The notes beneath the pieces are model-generated. The model saw only the letters and a program-made list of their open reading frames with translations, made no database searches and had not been told where the DNA came from. From the NCBI GenBank assembly GCA_946479005.1, contig CAMLEM010000088.1, forward strand, positions 1 to 7,018: a DNA stretch of 7,018 nt, in the 5' to 3' direction. Positions 6,536 to 7,018 of this stretch are shown piece by piece. Numbering within the stretch: position 1 is the first letter of the stretch; every line of letters starts with the position of its first letter. Made by a program: the position numbers and the translations under genes. The DNA comes from an uncultured Chitinophagaceae bacterium. GTDB taxonomy: Bacteria > Bacteroidota > Bacteroidia > Chitinophagales > Chitinophagaceae.

Positions 6536-7018
6536 TCAATATTCAGGTCGTGCGGGTGGAGAGGGGTTCATTCCCATACTCACTGCCGTGCCATCAGCTT
6601 CCAGGGTAACGGTATATTCCAGGTGGGGATTTTTGGAGATACCGGTACTGCAGCGAAAGATGGCCTGGCTGGCAAGCCGGGGATCTGAAGCCACTTTCCT
6701 GAAGAAGCGGGCAAACTCGTTGTAGGATTTACATTTTTGTTTCCCATATTTCTTCTTTTTCAGTTTATAGCCCGCCACCGGCAGCTCGTTGTTGCCAAAA
6801 CCGATGGGCTCTTTGAAGGGGATCACCGACCCATTCCCGCTTTCCGCGGCACAGACCTTGGGCCCCACCACCCATTGGCCTTTTAGCCTCCAGGCGGGAT
6901 AAGCGATGATGTTGAAGCTCACACTTCCGTTGTCGATGGCGGCCAGTTCTGCCTGGAAAAAGATCTTTTTCTTCAGCTTCCCGTCCGGAGGGAATAGATC
7001 GAGAAGATCATTGAATTT
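6536..7018 (-). CDS. Protein of unknown function, 5'-partial, first visible gene of the two-component operon
   Basis: I do not recognise this protein. The frame is open from the right window edge to a TGA at 6538-6536, giving 160 visible C-terminal residues with an upstream part missing. An internal GTG at 6922-6920 is only a Val codon. Visible features are a mixed alpha/beta composition, alternating hydrophobic stretches such as GSVSFNIIAYPAWRL and LEYTVTLEADG that suggest beta strands, a very basic patch (GYKLKKKKYGKQKCK), a likely helix (SYNEFARFFRKVASD), three Cys and a Pro-rich end (NPSPPARPEY). No transmembrane segment or known catalytic motif shows in this part; whether a signal peptide exists depends on the missing N-terminus. 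Only AAAA separates its stop from the kinase ATG, so co-transcription is very likely. It could supply an input to the kinase, or be an unrelated operon member. Confidence 0.75.
   Translation of the reverse strand, partial: KFNDLLDLFPPDGKLKKKIFFQAELAAIDNGSVSFNIIAYPAWRLKGQWVVGPKVCAAESGNGSVIPFKEPIGFGNNELPVAGYKLKKKKYGKQKCKSYNEFARFFRKVASDPRLASQAIFRCSTGISKNPHLEYTVTLEADGTAVSMGMNPSPPARPEY

Noticed and set aside
6145..6725. Plus-strand open frames opposite the histidine kinase and the unknown gene
   Set aside because: They are antisense to a well-supported kinase, rich in Ser/Arg/Trp as expected of shadow frames, and match no family I know.
6920..6922. GTG as the start of the unknown gene, making it a complete 128-residue protein
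   Set aside because: The 32 codons before it, up to the window edge, are open and continue the same protein character; the gene is more likely cut by the edge.

Overview
The window looks like ordinary core chromosome from a Bacteroidota (Bacteroidetes) bacterium, probably near the Chitinophagaceae/Sphingobacteriia. Four things point there: the protein flavours (FtsK, a LolA-like carrier, a short-chain threonine dehydrogenase, a HisKA_3 kinase with a LuxR-type regulator), promoter sequences of the TAnnTTTG type, start codons without obvious Shine-Dalgarno sequences, and roughly balanced base composition. Lineage is inferred from sequence flavour only. Coding density is very high and no stretch over 130 bases lacks a gene. 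I saw no tRNA, rRNA, mobile element, CRISPR array or phage signature.

Layout from left to right: (1) ftsK on +, with its 5' end cut off by the window edge. (2) lolA on +, with its own promoter in the 123-base gap after ftsK. The ftsK-lolA order is also found in E. coli. (3) A short-chain-type L-threonine 3-dehydrogenase on -, converging on lolA with 10 bases between the stops. (4) kdsA on +, divergent from the dehydrogenase across a 71-base promoter region. (5) A three-gene operon on -, read right to left: a protein I do not recognise (5' end outside the window), a small one-TM histidine kinase, and a NarL/LuxR-family response regulator. Its last gene converges on kdsA with a single base between the stop codons.

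The first four genes are linked by envelope and growth: chromosome segregation at the septum (FtsK), lipoprotein delivery to the outer membrane (LolA), LPS Kdo synthesis (KdsA), plus threonine catabolism (TDH). The kinase and regulator form a cognate pair, with a 4-base ATGA overlap. Their signal and targets cannot be read from the sequence.

I found no clear undescribed system. The least explained part is the unknown protein directly upstream of, and apparently co-transcribed with, a kinase that has no sensor domain of its own. Several apparent start codons are misleading: the true starts of the first and last genes lie outside the window, and those of lolA and the dehydrogenase lie inside their longest open frames.
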